A DNA stretch of 64,000 nucleotides from Effrenium voratum (GCA_963377175.1 CAUJNA010000578.1:1-64000), one strand, 5' to 3'. Shown: positions 37,447 through 51,375, counted from the stretch's first letter. The notes: a model not told the origin generated them from the letters alone. Made by a program: numbers and translations.

Positions 37447-39279
37447 ATGAAAGGACCAGGAAAAGTCACCGCTTTTGCGAAGACAAAACCGGGACAAGGC
37501 ACCGCTTGGGCATAGCACCCGCCAAAAGCCGGTCCACCAATCCTTTTGGCTGAAGCGTGACAAGTTATGTGTCCGCAGTATGTCGGTGTGGAACTATCAG
37601 CCTAGCAATCCCACGGCCCAAACAAAAAATCCCCCAGGCTTATGTTTCATTACTCGACGAACGTATTCTTAGCGCGCGAGCCATGGGCGGCTGCATCAGC
37701 TCTTCCGCTGTGTGTGGGATGCTTAGCGTGGCTGTTTTTCAGGGAGCTGTGGCCATGGGCCAAGGCAAGAAGGCGCTTGCGCGAAAGAAAGGCGCGCATC
37801 AGACTGGATGACTGGCTGCCTGGCTGCCGGAGCAAGTCATAGGGCACACCCTGACAGGTGAACCAGCTGGCAACCAGCCGTTCACGAAGAAGGCCATGAA
37901 CGCGAACGTGACACGCATGCATGCCGTGGTGTAATTGGTTTTAAGCTCGTCCTCGGTCGGCAGATGCTCAGGGTTGCAATTTTCAATCACAGATGTCATG
38001 TTAGGAGTTTTTTGTGCGAAACGGAGAGCTACCCAAGGCGGCGACTTGGAAGCTCCAAATAGAGGATACGTTTCTTGGCTTCATTCATGGACGCGGTTGC
38101 TTTTTGGTTCCCTTAAGAACACTTCCAATCTGTGACTCTGAAGGTTGAGCAAGGCTGCTTGGTTGTTGTAGGGTCGTGAAAGGCTAGAACCTCATGGCAT
38201 GCCTACCTTGTCGATCGAGGCGCACCACCGCCTCTTTGAGCCACGCCGTCTCTCTGAGTCGCTTGGCCCGGAAAGCGGAAATGCCTTTGCGAAGCGACTC
38301 TGGTTTAGAGCCTCTGACTTGAGATGACATTTGTTTCTCGGCCCTTTGGGTGTCACGGCTTCTCATTCGGCCATGTCACCCAATCCCTCGATTGTAACCC
38401 GCCTGCTGCTGGAATTGCCCAGGCGGCAATGGGATGCTGCTGACCGACGTGGCCAGGACTCCTAGCAACTGGCGAGCCTTCACGTTTCCTTTCCCACGAC
38501 ATGGGATCCAAAAAAACGCCGGGACAGCCGACGGGCGGCCATCGAAGACTGTTGTGAAGGGCTACTGGCTTGCCCGTGTTTTTCTTTTTGGCAAGTGGTC
38601 CCAAATCAGGTTGCATGTACCGGGTAGGGACGGCCGCGGCCGTGTGAAAAAGCTGGTGAACAGCACAAAATGAAAAAGTCGCATGCCTCGCCAAGGAGCC
38701 CTTGCCAACAGCAACCTTCGGCGAAGGACCCAAGAAACAAGAACAATAATCTCAGTGACTCCAACGAGAGGAACCAAAACGTAACCCAGCCAATCCAGTT
38801 TTCAAGTTGCGTCCAGTGGATCCAAACAAGAAAGGGTGCCAAGTCCAGACTTTGTGCTGCCTGGACACATGCAACCAGAATCAATTGCCAAACTTGCCAC
38901 CTTCACACCAACGTGGGATAGTGGCTCGCCTCATTCTTGCCGCACTGGTGTTGGAATGGGATTTGCAAGGTGCCTCAAGTCGACGCGGAATCCCCGGAGT
39001 TGTGTCTTGGCTGCAGCTCTTATATGACTTGCACTTGTTGGCATGTCGGTGGTGTGGTGGCACAGCATGAGAATGCATTATCGCTAACCAGATTTGAGCC
39101 AGCAAAGTTTGGTTCAAGGCGCTACAAAGCGCTTGGTGTAGCCAGCCATGGCTTGGTGCCGCGCGAGGCGGCTGATGCCCACATTTTTCCGGAGACGCCC
39201 CTTGGGCGCCCGCCCTTCGGGCACATCCTTGGCGACCGTGCCTTCGTCCAGCAGGTATGACCTGAGACCGCTGGCGGTC
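37447..39279. other. no gene seen (upstream of the oxidoreductase gene)
   Basis: About 1.8 kb of mixed sequence. Short frames at 37557-37842 and 38350-38730 lack motifs. The promoter or trans-splice acceptor of the gene starting at 39280 should lie here, but no site can be named. The exact first exon of that gene is also uncertain. Confidence 0.4.
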
Positions 39280-39696
39280 ATGGCAACCGTAGCGGCAACC
39301 GTGGAGCAGCATAGGCGCAGCCACCTGTGCGCGAGCACGCAGCAGGTGGGTCTTGGTAAGGCTGCAGAGTTTGAAGAGGGGACTATGACAGAGGTCAAGC
39401 TGGAAGGCGGCAGCGCCGTGCTGGTGCACCGCCACCAAGGAGAGTTCTTTGTGACCTCCCCGTCCTGTGCCCACTATGGGGCTCCACTGAAGAAGGGCGT
39501 CTCCTCCGCCGGGGGCCGTGGTGGCGCACCCACAGTGACCTGCCCGCTGCACGATGCTACCTTCGACCTGCGCACGGGCCAAGTGGTGCGGGGGCCGGCG
39601 GTGGATGGTATCGCCGTGTACCGGTCCCAGGTGAAGGATGGCCAGCTGGTGGCGGAAGTGCCCTCGGAGATTGCCAGCGGTGGCAAGCACAAGAAG
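39280..39696 (+). CDS. exon 1: Rieske [2Fe-2S] domain of the AIFM3-like gene
   Basis: From ATG 39280 (MATVAATVEQHRRSHL) 139 codons in phase. The domain starts near AEFEEGTMTEVKLEGGSAVL. Cluster ligands are visible as CAHYGAPL (Cys-x-His) and, 34 residues later, CPLHDATFDL (Cys-x2-His), then GQVVRGPAVDGIAVY. The exon ends AAG before GCAAGT. The upstream frame is also open, so an earlier start cannot be excluded. Confidence 0.85.
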
Positions 39697-42600
39697 GCAA
39701 GTTGGCCGTAGGCCTTAGCCATGCCTCATGTGTTGTCACCCCTGTTCGCATACTGGGCCGAAAATCTCAAAGCTGAGCTACCACCTGTGGGCCCAACAAT
39801 CAGACATATGCGTTGATGAATAGGCTGTGACAGGGTTCTTGTTTGCTTGGCAAGAGGTGCAAGTCAGATTCGGCTCGTCATTTTGCATGTCTGGACAAAC
39901 AAGGAAAAAGAAGGGAGGGTCATCATCCTAAACTGGTAGTTGATAGCCGCTCGAAGGCTTTCTGGAAACGCATCAATCTTTTCCATTTTCACGGATTGCA
40001 GTCGGCCTCTTTTGGCCCCTTGGGTGAAACAGATGCGACAGGTGCTGAAGGCCATGGCCAAGCGGAAGGGCTCCGACGGCCGCGTCTTCGCCTTGCTGGG
40101 CGGCGGCCCTGCGTCCCTGGCGGCCGCCGAGACGCTGCGTCAGGAAGGCGGCCGGGATGGGGCGAGGCGTAGGGCACCTTTTTCGAGGTAGGTTCATTTG
40201 CTGTACGTCCTTTTGATTTTTGGTTGGATCTTGCATGATTCTCATTCCATCCCTGCCCACGACTGCCATTTAGCGCTTTCCTTCCAAGTCATCTCATGTG
40301 TTTCTGCTTTAGCCAATGGCCATGGGACGGCTCGCGTTTGGCGTTCGTGTGTCGCTGTGTGCTTCGTCACTGCAGGGTTTACGGGACGGATTGTGATGCT
40401 CACCCGGGAGCCGCATCTGCCTTACGACCGCGTGCAGCTGTCCAAGGCATTCGGGAGCTTTCTGGGCAGTTGGTGAAAAGGTCAAGGGGAAGACTCATTT
40501 GTCCTCAAGGCTTTTGGAGTGTGGCTTGGGGGGGCCCAGGATCTGGCTAGGAGATGTGAAGCTTCCAACAGTGCGAGTCTGCAAGCATGACGTTTTCTGG
40601 AGCGGGGGGGGGGGGGGCGGGCTGTCTCCATTGGGTCATTGGAACTTGCCTCCCTACAGTTTCTTTCTGCTTGGTTTGGCTGCGGGCATGATGATGATGA
40701 GTTGATAGATGAGGTTGTTAGAATTGAAATGGCTTGCATGCGCAGCATGAGGTTGTCATTGAACCTTCATGCTGAACGATGCACAAGATGCTTGGAAAGG
40801 TGTCGCCAAGTTTGGGGAGAGGTTTGATTACACTTGCACAGTTTGGGAACATAGCTGCACAGAGCGGAATGCAGAATGTAGCGAGTGCAGCGTTGAGAGG
40901 CCTTAGACAAGACGGTTGAGAAGCTGCTCCTTCGGCCTGAGTCGTTCTACCAAGACTACGACATTGAGGTGGTGAGAGGCGCAAATGTCACAAAGCTGGA
41001 TGCCAAAGAGCAGAACATTTTCTACACCGGAGCAGACGACAAGCAAGAGAAGTTGTGCCTGAGTTACTCTGTTAGTCTTTATTTGGAGGGTCACTTTGTT
41101 CAGTTCTTTTTTGTCCAGAAATCGTAAGAAACAAGCCCGAATTCAACCTCCCAGTCAAAATTTCAGCTGGTTGGCTCCAGCCCAAGGCACTATGACAAAG
41201 TCCTTGTGGCCACCGGCGGCAGCCCGCGCAAGCTGTTCGTCCCTGGCAGCGACTTGCAGAACATCTTCACATTGAGGCAGGGCGAAACGAGGGTGCATTC
41301 AACAGGGTCCCTTAAAAGATTCGTTTGGGCCAATTTAAAATCCTTCTCAGCAGACTTAGACGACCCCCTTGTATCTCAGGAGAAAGAGGCGCAATGGGAT
41401 GAACTGGGTTGCAGAAATAGGTGCGAGCACACACCAAAGCGCGTTGCAGAAATTGAGCAGAGCGGTGCCGCCCGTTTCGAGGACGCCTGAGGATGCCGCT
41501 CAGATCGCAAAGCTGGCCAAGAGCGGGCAGAAGATGATTGTGGTGGGCGGGTCCTTCATTGGTATGGAGGCGCCTGCGGAAACTAAAGAAAATCCCACCT
41601 GGCGTGGAAGTTCGAGGGTTGAGTCGAACCATCCACTAGTCTGCGGAGGTCATTTGGGAGGGTCAAGCCCCATGTGAGTCACCATCAAACCGGGTAGGTT
41701 AAGGGCAGTCCCCCATGTTTGGTGGTCAGACCCCCCCCAACTTCTCCGTGCCCCGCGCGCGCGGGCGAGCGAGTTAACGGGTGAGCGGTCAGGTGGCCTC
41801 CTCTCTGGCGAAGAAGGGCTGCGACGTGGCGGTCATCGCCATGGAGCCTCGAAAAACGTCGCGCGAGAAATCCGTTTAGTGGGTGTGTCGGCGAAGGTTT
41901 GGGGGGGTGGTCCTTGGAAGTTCCGTCGTTTTTTGTTTTTTGTGGTGCTCGATTTTTTATTCCGCCAGGCAAGGGGTTGTCGACAATTCTCGGTTGGAGT
42001 TTCGGCCAGTGCTGTTGGGGATGCTTCCGTGTTGCCTTGAGCGCTGGAGTTGTGTGTCATTCATTGACCTTTTGATTAATCGGCATGACCCTTGTGATAT
42101 GAAGTGGAGGTTTTGAATTTGCCAGAGGTGAAGGCCTAGTGAGCGTGAAGCTCACGATTGCCCATAGCAGCACACAGCACTGACAATGGCACACCTCAAG
42201 TCATAGGTACTGCTCCTAGTGTCCCAGGATCAGCTTCCAAAGGTGAAAAGAAAGTCAAGCAGCAACATCAACGCATATGCAAGCAACACATTATGATCTC
42301 CCCCTTTGAGAGGTAGATTGGAGTTGATCCCTGATTCCAGGTTCGGCCCTGGAGAACACTTCCACTTCCTTCAATAGCAGAAACGCCTGTTGTTTCGTAT
42401 CGTGCCCGGCAGGGTGTAAATTTAGCACGCGAAGCCGCAGCACCAATCTATTTAGAACACCTTGTGCTTTTGCGAAGTTTACTTGTTTTGCGAAGTCTAC
42501 TTGTTCTTCTCCACCTTGGCTGTTTCAGCACCAGTTCCAATACGGGCATTTTCAGGTAGGGATCCTGTGGACATAATACATGAGATCATAAAAGCTGGTA

Positions 42601-45600
42601 AGGCAGCAATGCCGCCTGCATAAGTGGTTTCTTTGCACCACAGCTCCAAATTTCTGAAACTGTTTTTTGACGGCGCGTCCAAACCGACCCGCTTTGACAT
42701 CAAGCTGGCAACGGGATCGGCCGAGGAGACGGTGCCCTTTGAGCGGGTGTTGGGGAAGAAGGTGGGCGCTTCCTTCGCGAGGAAGCTGCAGAAAGAAGGG
42801 GTCGAATGGCCACTCTGCGGGAAAGTCAATGCCGGGGGGGCGGGGGGTGTGGGCGGGGGGCCTTTAATTCTTATTGGACTCCAGCGTACGATTGTCGTGG
42901 TAGAAGCCTTGCTCCCATGCATTTGTTTTGTTGGTGGGGGAGGGGGATGCGTCTTTTCCCACTAGCCAGCAAACAGCCGAATCCTTGCTGAGGGGGCAAT
43001 AGCCACGCAGCCCAAATGACGTCATGGTTGCGTGTCCAGGTCGAAGTCACACTTGCGCGCCGGTCCAAGATCACGGATTCCTTTGCCGCTCAAGGGAAGA
43101 ATGTTCGATCTAAGACCCAACTCTTTTTGCAGGGTGTGAGTTGGATATTCGGCCAGTATGTAGCCACTATATAGCGGATATACATGATAGACACCCTGTT
43201 TTGACCTGGGGGAAGTGTTTCTTTCCTTTTTTTTTTTCCGGGGGGGGGGGGAGGACCCTGGCGAAAAACCTTTTTTTTCCCGGGCGCAGCCAAAAAGGGC
43301 AGACCAGGAGCAGAAACCGCCGGTCGGCGGTGCGGAAGGCCGGGCTCCTCTTCTTTCGCTGGCGCTATCCGAGGTTCGGCACCTCTCAGGTGCGGCTCTT
43401 CCGGGGCAACGAAGCGGTGAACGGGGTGGAGCTGGAGGACGGCGAGGCGGCGCGAAAGATCGGGGAGGCGTTCTTTTGATGGGTTGCTTTGGGTGAAAAA
43501 TGAGAGGATTTCTACAGGTTTCGGTTTTGTTCGACTCATAGGCCAGGTCTTTTCCCGAGAGGACATCTGGGTTTTTTGGACTCTAGACACTCAACCCTGG
43601 CCCCATTCAAAAGGGAAAAGCAGAAGCAGGTGAGCCACAGTCAGAGCCTGGGCAATTGCTGACATGGGTTTGGGTAGACCAGGTTGATTTTGTCTCGGTT
43701 GTTCAAGTGCCTGGCCCAACCTTGATCCCTTCAGGATGAAGATCTAGTTGGGGAGTGGGGTCGGGGATCATGTGTTCCATTCTATCAATTGCGGGTGTGC
43801 CTCCAAATGGGAGAAGCTGGTTTCCTTTCGGTGTCCATCTATCTTCTTTTTAGTATTGGCTGGCTTGTTTGGAGGATTGGGGCATTATTTTGCGCCTATC
43901 CTTCAACGATCTTCAGAAGTGGCAGCTTCTGTTATGACATTATCAGCTTCAAGTACAGGAGCTTTGCATTGGGATTCGAAGCATTAACTTCTAGTATATC
44001 TGCATGCCTCACATCTCTTAGCTTTTGGACAACAATTCTAAGTCTGAGCTCTTATCTTCATGTATGTATTAAAGGCTATCCATCATTTCCATTTTCTTTC
44101 TCGATTACAGCCCTCATGCTTTTTAAACATCACTTTTCTTTATCCAATATTGGAAGGAGATGTATGTTGTTTTTCAAGTCCAATAGTTTAGGATCATTTT
44201 CATCATAGTTCCTGTGGTTTTACAGGTACTCACCTTTTGCTAAGCGATCACGGATCTTTGCCATGTCATCTGCTTCTCGAGTCTGTTTGGGAGAATCTTA
44301 TTTGAACAACCCCCTTTCACATGTTGGGCAGCCGTGCAGAAATCCTCAAATCCAATCACCCTGTAGCTGAAGTCAATGATGGGCTGATTGGCCGCAGTTT
44401 GGCAGCTCTAAACAGGATACCTTTCTGACAGACACCGTCAACGGCGCAATTCCATTAACATCCCAAAGTGCAGCCTAAAAATGCAATCCATCAACTGTCC
44501 TCGGCTTTGATGTTGATTTAAGGGGGCTGGCAAACTCATCAGCCGTACATGGGGAGAAGTTTTTCCCTTTTGGCTCTGGGTTGGGGCAAGCATTGTGTGT
44601 GTGTGTGAGTGCGCATGGGCGCATTTGCAATACAGGACTTTTGTTTCCTCGATGTTGGCGAATTCAATGTCAGCCTGTTGGCACGGGCCAATCTCCGCTC
44701 TGCCCAAACATGGGACGGCTTTTGATTTGTTGAGGGGTTTAGTGACAAACCAGGCAACTCGTATAAGCCACGGTGAACCAAATCCAGGCGAGGGTGTCGG
44801 GATCCGATGGTTGCTGAGGTCTTGCCCGCAGATTGCGTCGTGGTTGGGGCAGGCGTCCTGCCGAACACCCGCTTCGTGGAGGGCTTGTCCTTGGAGACTT
44901 TGCATTCAAGTGTTTGAGGGTTTGGAAGGGTGGGCTGGTGTTTTTTGAGGGTGCCCGTTTCCGGTAGAGGAAAGCCATCATGTTAGGGGCATCCCAAAGC
45001 CGAGGCGCCTCGAGCACCGGGAGTCTGGGAGGGGGGGGGGGTGGTTGGAGGCAACATGTCAACCTTCATTTTGACATTGCAGCATAGGTCCAACAAGGTC
45101 CATACCGCTGCTTGGGATTCCCCAGTGGGAGGGTGAGGCTGCTGGAGCAGGTGCCCCAGCTTGCTTCTTCGAAGCCGTGGCAAGGGCAAGGGTGTTCTGA
45201 TGTATTTTGGCAGTTTATTCTGATTAATATTGATTTGTCACAGACCTTGTTCTGTTGCTTGGTGCCTCGGCCTTCCGGCTTCAGGCTGTTTCTCGGGCGA
45301 CGCGCGCCCAGGACAAGAATGGGGCCATCATCGTCAACCCATTGCTGCAGGCAGGGGTGAAAGAAGGACATTTCCAGGAGGGAACCCTTGCTTGCTTTCC
45401 CGGAACCAAGGGACTACCTATGTAGTGTGAGGGTGAGAGGATCTGCTGTGATCAGAAGTCGCCCACCTGCTTAGATTCATTCCCCGTCCCCTGGCGGTTG
45501 CCTCTCCTCTGGCTGCCGGCTGCTTTGTTTTTTTAAACGGGTCAAGGGTACACCAGCCCCAAATCGGCAGGCCGAGAACTGTGAGAACCTCTTCGCGGCA

Positions 45601-48265
45601 GGGGACGTGTGCGCGTACCCGGCGGTGAGGACGGGGCAGCGGGTAAGGATCGAGCACTGGGACGTGGCCATGCAGCAGGGCCGAACGGCGGCCGCCAACA
45701 TGCTCGGGCACCTCGGCTGAGTCCACCCGCCCGTGTCCAAGGGGTGAAACGGGAGCCCAGCAGAAGGGTCTCCAGACTGGTCTGGGAGAATCAACAGGGC
45801 AGACTTTGTGCAAACTTGGCCGTACCGTTTTCTTCCCCTGAAAGGGAACATCAACAGGAGAGTGTTCAAATTTTAGTGGAATCCTAAAAAAGACTTCAGG
45901 GCTGGCGAAGCTTTAAACTATGATATTGAACGCCACCTGCTTTTGGCCTCCCGGAACTTAGTTGCCCAACTGCAACCTGGAGGTCGGGCTATTCGAGTTG
46001 CTCCTTGGGTGCTGTTGGCACGCTCCCAAGCGTCCTTTGCGGAGCTCGTAGAGGGTCCCAGATATCTTTGAGGGGAAGTGGTAAAGGAATGTCTCATGTG
46101 AGCGTGGGAAGTGGGCAAGGGAAACAAAAACATAACACCCCTGATGAATGGTTTGGATGTCTTGGTCCAAAGTGCCATTGAAGGCCTATGCGTTTCTTGC
46201 ATTGCATTTCATCTATGGAAGTACGCCTGGTGTATGAGGGTCGTGAGGTGTTTCTTGAACATGGGTTCGGGTCAACGTATTTGGTTGCAGTTGCTGCACC
46301 TATTGAATTGGTTATGCGGTCTAGTCGCATCCAAATGACATTTGCTCCGAAATCAGAGCCTATTCGAGCCCTGGGCTTGATCCTGGGCAGACTCGTGTGT
46401 GTGGGCAAACACGCTGTAAGCAGTCCCCCTTCACTCAGCAAAAGCTTGGTCGCCGAGGAAGTTCCAGCCATTCACGACCACACCCTTCTTCTGGTCAGGC
46501 CGCACTGATTCTCACTAGCTGACTCAGCCTGAATTCACTCCTGAGCAGTTTTCGGGATGAGTGATTTGGAGGTAGCGCGCATGAATTCAACAAGAGAGTA
46601 TCCAAGTCACCAATTGTGTTTTCCCTTCTTCAAGCTGTTCTCAGCCTGGGCTGGCGCAGCCTTGCGTACTTGCTTGTGGGCAGCCCAGTGTGCGAAACTG
46701 GGCTTGTGAGATATTAACGTGCCTAATGTGTACACACACACACGTTTGTATATGCATATGTACATACATATGTGTAGATATGTAGGTGTATGCACAACAA
46801 GCTATAGCACATGTCATCCATATGTATTGGCTCATGTTTTTGGCGCTGCTCACATTCTCATTTGGTTCTTTGTGTTTTTTCTCGCTCATGGGCAGTTCGC
46901 CCAACACCTTCGCAGGCCTCTTCGGGAACGTGAACCTCCGCTTCGTGGGCCATGCGCCGGAGGCGCTGGACCGAGTCATCATCGAAGGCGGGGAAGCGAA
47001 GCAGAAGGCTTGGGGGGACCAAATGCGAACCTCAAAACTCCTATATTCATAGGGGGATTCAAACGGCTGGTGTCAGGGTGACATGTCTTGATCCACCCAG
47101 CTTGCTTAGTTTGGCCTTTGCAAAGCAAGACCTCTCTCAAAAACCAAAAGCCAAAGAGGGCGACGTTGCAGTAGAGCGAAGGTTGGTTGAGGGTGGATGT
47201 GTTGAGGCTGTTCCTTCTGATGTAGCTCAGTGGCAATTTGCAGGCTTTTGAATGCCCAAGGCATGATGTCCCCAAATTCGGGTTGAGTCTGTTTGGCTTG
47301 AGGTAGTCAGCAAACGGACCCCCTTGTTTTACTTTCGTCGCTGCGTCAGGCGACGTCAGCACCATGGAGTTTGTCTCGTACTACACAGAGGACCCGGGCA
47401 CGAGACGTCAACAGGTAAGACCAATGTCATTTGCGATGGTCGTTGCATGACTTGCACTTGTGCTTCTGGTCGCGGTGTGGCCTGCCCACACCGCGTCCCC
47501 AAAGCATCGCCAGGGGTTTTGGGCTTTGAAAGCTTCGGCCCGTGGCGTTTTCATCTGGACAGGCCCAGTCTCCGGGTGAAGGCCTCCAGGAGCCTCAAGA
47601 CAATGACAAGCGATTGATGGCGTATGCCAAGGAGGCCGTATGACAAGACGCCTACTCTCGCGCCAAACCAATCCTTACTTCCACAATCCCACACAAGCTT
47701 CCGAACCAGCCCCTGCCAGGCCAAGACCAACCATGGAACAAGCCTGAACCAATCCTGAATCAGGCCTATACCAACCGCAAGCCAACCCTAACTGACCACG
47801 GGGGTGGGCTGCCAAGACTGGATCGTTCGCAAGCCGGTCTGAGATTCCCCTCTGGACTCCCCAAAGGATCTTTGCCACTTTGAAACCATGCGAAGCCATT
47901 GTTCATTTCCAGGAGAATCACATTCCATGGTCGCTTAGGTGGCCTAGGATTTCGTCCATCCACAGCAGAGCAAAACTAAGTTCTAGTTGTGAGCAAGCAT
48001 TGCACATGAGGCTGCTCTCTCCAAATGTTGGGTCCATGGAGGGTCAGAGTGAGACCGCCCGAAACTCAAACTGCTTTCTGACGACAGCTCAGCCCAACAG
48101 TCCAAGGAACGCGACCTGTGACAAGCAGAAAAGCAGGGTCAACCTGAGGATGACGAGGTCCGGGCGGTGGCCACGGTGAATCGGGACCCTGTGGCCGTGG
48201 TTGTGGCGGAGCTCATGCGGAGGGGCCAGATGCCCAGCGTGTCCGAGCTGATGCTGGGCACCTTG
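39280..48265 (+). CDS. AIFM3-like Rieske/FAD-NAD(P) oxidoreductase, about 15 exons
   Basis: Exons by frame continuity: 39280-39696 (Rieske: CAHYGAPL and CPLHDATF ligands), 40042-40147 (LLGGGPASLAAAETLRQEG, FAD site), 40376-40446 (TREPHLPYDR), 40900 to about 41055, 41167-41276 (VLVATGGSPRKL), 41482-41569 (TPEDAAQI; VVGGSFIGME, NAD site), 41793 to about 41843, 42726 to about 42808 (VPFERVLGKKVG), 43390-43446 (AVNGVELEDGE), 44819 to about 44893 (CVVVGAGVLPNT), 45312-45350, 45571-45715 (LFAAGDV; HWDVAMQQGR), 46916-46987, 47350-47414 and 48149 to about 48265. The order matches animal AIFM3: Rieske, then pyridine-nucleotide-disulfide oxidoreductase with its C-terminal domain. AIFM3 is linked to mitochondria, but no targeting peptide can be confirmed here. 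Nine introns start with GC. Exons 4, 7 and 8 have uncertain ends, a residue stretch may be missing after 42808, and the true 3' end is unresolved. Confidence 0.85.
47690..47800. repeat. degenerate CCAA/CCTGAA repeat
   Basis: Loosely repeated ACCAACC, CTGAACCAATCC and AAGCCAACCCTAAC units, reminiscent of the array at 36747-36931. It lies in the last large intron of the oxidoreductase gene. Confidence 0.4.
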
Positions 48266-51200
48266 GCAGGGACAGGGCCTGGCTTCTGGGGAGGTCCCAA
48301 CCGGCGCTTATCCTGGCCTACTTGCTGTTTGCCTGTGTCTGGCTTTTTCGTAGGGCTGGCGCTGAAGCCAAGACTGGTCCAAATGAGTCTGGTGATGCTG
48401 GTGATGCCGCCTCTTCATTTAGGTGCGCGCCAAGCCCTTCGAAAGAACACAGCTTCTACCCTTGTTTTGGCTGCCCATGAGTTTTTTTTTTTTTAATTAA
48501 CGGAAGTCACCGGAGATCGAAAATGCGTAATTTTTGCCATGTTGTGGATCGGTTTGACGCTGCGCTTTTTCTATTAGTGAGGCATTCTATTCCTCACGAA
48601 AAGGCAGAATTTAGCCAAGCCACAATGGCCTGTCTATCCTTGACGATAGGACCATGTTCTGTGGGGTGCTGGAGTGCCAGCAGTGGTTGAAGTTGGCTTT
48701 GTCCACAGCCAGCCTCGACTTGATTGTGGCTGGCGACGAGCCAAGCATTTCATGGAGTGGTGGGGCGGCTGGGGGCGCCAGGCTTCTAATCCAACCCGCA
48801 CAGAAAACAAGTTTGAGGCTGCACGCTTTTGACGGCTGCTTGTCAGTTTTTGCAGTGCGAGCGTCCTGCCACCTGTTCAAAACTTGCATGTGGTTTCTTT
48901 GAGTCTCCCAGAACAAGCTCGCTGATTGAGAAAGTCATAGGAAGATCGCATCATTGTGCCAGTCGGATTGCATTGCTCCGTTCATTCTTGCACACAAGCT
49001 TGCCATCAACACTTTGGGAATTGTTTACACGTCTTAGGTTTGGGGTCATTGACATTTTTCAAGTCATCGGGGCAGCCGCCAGCGCTGACGCGCCTGATTT
49101 GGCAGTTTTGACATCTCAGGCACAGTCAACGCAGAAGTCCTCTCGCGCCGCCTCAGAGACCTCAGCAAGCCTAAGAAGGCTTAACGATGTGCGCGCGCGC
49201 CAAAAGAACGGGTGGGCGATGTGTTGGGAGAGCAGCTTCCGTGTTGCGAGGAAAAGTCAGTGCGCACTTTTCTGGCAGAAGTTCCCTGTAAGTACCTGGA
49301 TTGGAAACCATGAACAAGATGAAACGTGCCACGTTGCCCCAACTCGTACTGAGGTGTCGACGCCGGCGCAAGGCAGTGACCTGGGGCGTGGCGGAGGTTT
49401 GCGAGTACGAGCCGCGGCGCCCCGACCGGGCGTGTTGGTCGCACGCGTGGCACATGTCACTTGTCCATGGGAATGGGTTTGAGGTTGATTTTGCTTGCTT
49501 CCAACCATGCCCGACGAGGATGCAAACGACAGGGTCTGGGAAGAGCGGGAGAAGGGACAAATCAGCTTCCTAGCTGGCGCGCAGAATCTTCGCAAGTCCT
49601 TCCTTGTCTCTCTGAAGGTCTTGCTTTCAGCGTTCAACACTGCGTTGTCGCCCCCTAGCAGCATACGGAGTATATCTTCCTAAATCGCCAACACAAGGAC
49701 CCACAACAAAGGATTAAGCGGTGGAGTCCAGAACAAACCCAGGGATTCAACTTCAGCAACATGGTGGCTTCGGAAAGAACAAGGGGTGAAGCGAATGCGC
49801 AACCAATCTGTAGAACGACTACGGGCCACTTGTCATTTGATGAAGCGGTGCCTCGTGGGAGAGCTTGGTCGCAGCCCGGCTAACACAGTCATGTGTGGGG
49901 AAAGGCAAGGAAAACCGCACATCCTGAACAATAGAACAAGACTCGGCAGGTCTTTGTCTGGGAAAGGAGGCTCTTCCTGCTGCCTTGCGAGCTCAGGCGT
50001 CGCCACGTGCGCAAGCTGACCTTCACCAGGTCTCCGCGGCACAAGCAGCTGCAGGCCCACCGAAACCGCTACAGGCCATTCCCTGAACTAGCTGGGGTTA
50101 TAGCAGGGTGGCAGCAGCGGCTTATCCATGGTTTCTCCCTTTGAGGGGGGCAGGGTTATGTGCGATAGGTAGCTAAATACAGGTTGAAAGCAAGGCCTAT
50201 ATTCTCATAGGACAACCTTCGTGCAGCAGTCGCTGGTTTTGAAGCGTACGGGGTCAAATAAACGCTCAGCTGGGATGTGTATGGAGTATTGCCTCAAGTT
50301 TCGTGGTGAAGAGCGGCGCAGGGAGTAAGTGCCCGATGTGCAGGCTGGGGTTTTGACGTTTCCCTCTGGCGCAATAGCAGGTTGACCCTCAGAATTTCCA
50401 GCGGGAGAGCCAACGCAACTCTAGGGCCCGCGTTTCACATGTTGGTTTGAGGCGCCCTCAGACCACCAAAGCTTGGGGTTGATGCATTTGGCGCGCCAGG
50501 TGTGATGACTGCAACCCTTCAGACGTGCGGAGGCTTGAATCAAAGCCAAGGGCATGGTAGACGCCCCCCAGCAGCGAGGAATGGGTCTGAAATGTTTCCA
50601 AATGAAAGTTCTTGGTCAAATCGGGGTTATGGGAACTATGAGTGTGTTGAGAAAGCGGCGCCTTTTTTCTTTCTCAATTCCCTTCCAGGTTCAACATCTG
50701 GAATCGCATGAGCAACTTACAAGCACACCTATTAGTTTTCACTACCCAATTTTGACCTCAGAATGCCAGAAGCCCAACATTTGGATGTTCATTCGCGGAA
50801 AAGTGGTTTGGCCCCCGTGGCTTTTTCCTCATTGATGAGCGGGACGTTTCTGGCACAGGACGAGTGCAGCACGAAGCCTTGATTCGATTCAAGCTGGCGA
50901 CGCCTGGCTGCAAGGAGTTGTAAGCGTTGCTGCGTTGCTGGGTCAACGCTTGGTGACATTGGACAGTTCCCCCTCTACGCAACATGAGGGCATTCCTTGA
51001 AGGTTGTGCCTGAGTTTAGGTTAGGCTTCGCACGGGAAGCTGGCGTCTACGCATAACGCTAGCATTGGGCAGCAGCTTGCATGGTGCGACACGACGCAGT
51101 GACCAGCTTGTTTGGGGGGAACTGATGAGCACTTCACGCTCTGCTTGCTGGAAGCGCCACAAAGGAAGAAGGGGCTGTCAGCATTCTGGCGATGTAAGTG

Positions 51201-51375
51201 CGACTTCAACTGCAATGTCTCTCATTGTCATTTCCCAAATGCAGAACACGAGGACCCCAAAATATCCTTGGCATCAATAGGTGAAGCTTCATACAAGCCA
51301 ACAAAGTAAGAGCTGGTCTAGGAAGCGAGAATTGATCCAATGTCTTGCAGCCATTTCAGCGACTGCAACATTACT
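48266..51375. other. no gene seen
   Basis: About 3.1 kb after the last recognised exon. A GC-rich patch at 49360-49460 gives protein-like frames on both strands but no motif. The remaining sequence has short frames only. Further 3' exons of the oxidoreductase gene could lie here, but none could be matched. Confidence 0.4.

Noticed and set aside
36934..37563. Frames rich in CGSVEVWKCG or TSTLPHFHTS
   Set aside because: Translations of the 9-base minisatellite. Not genes.
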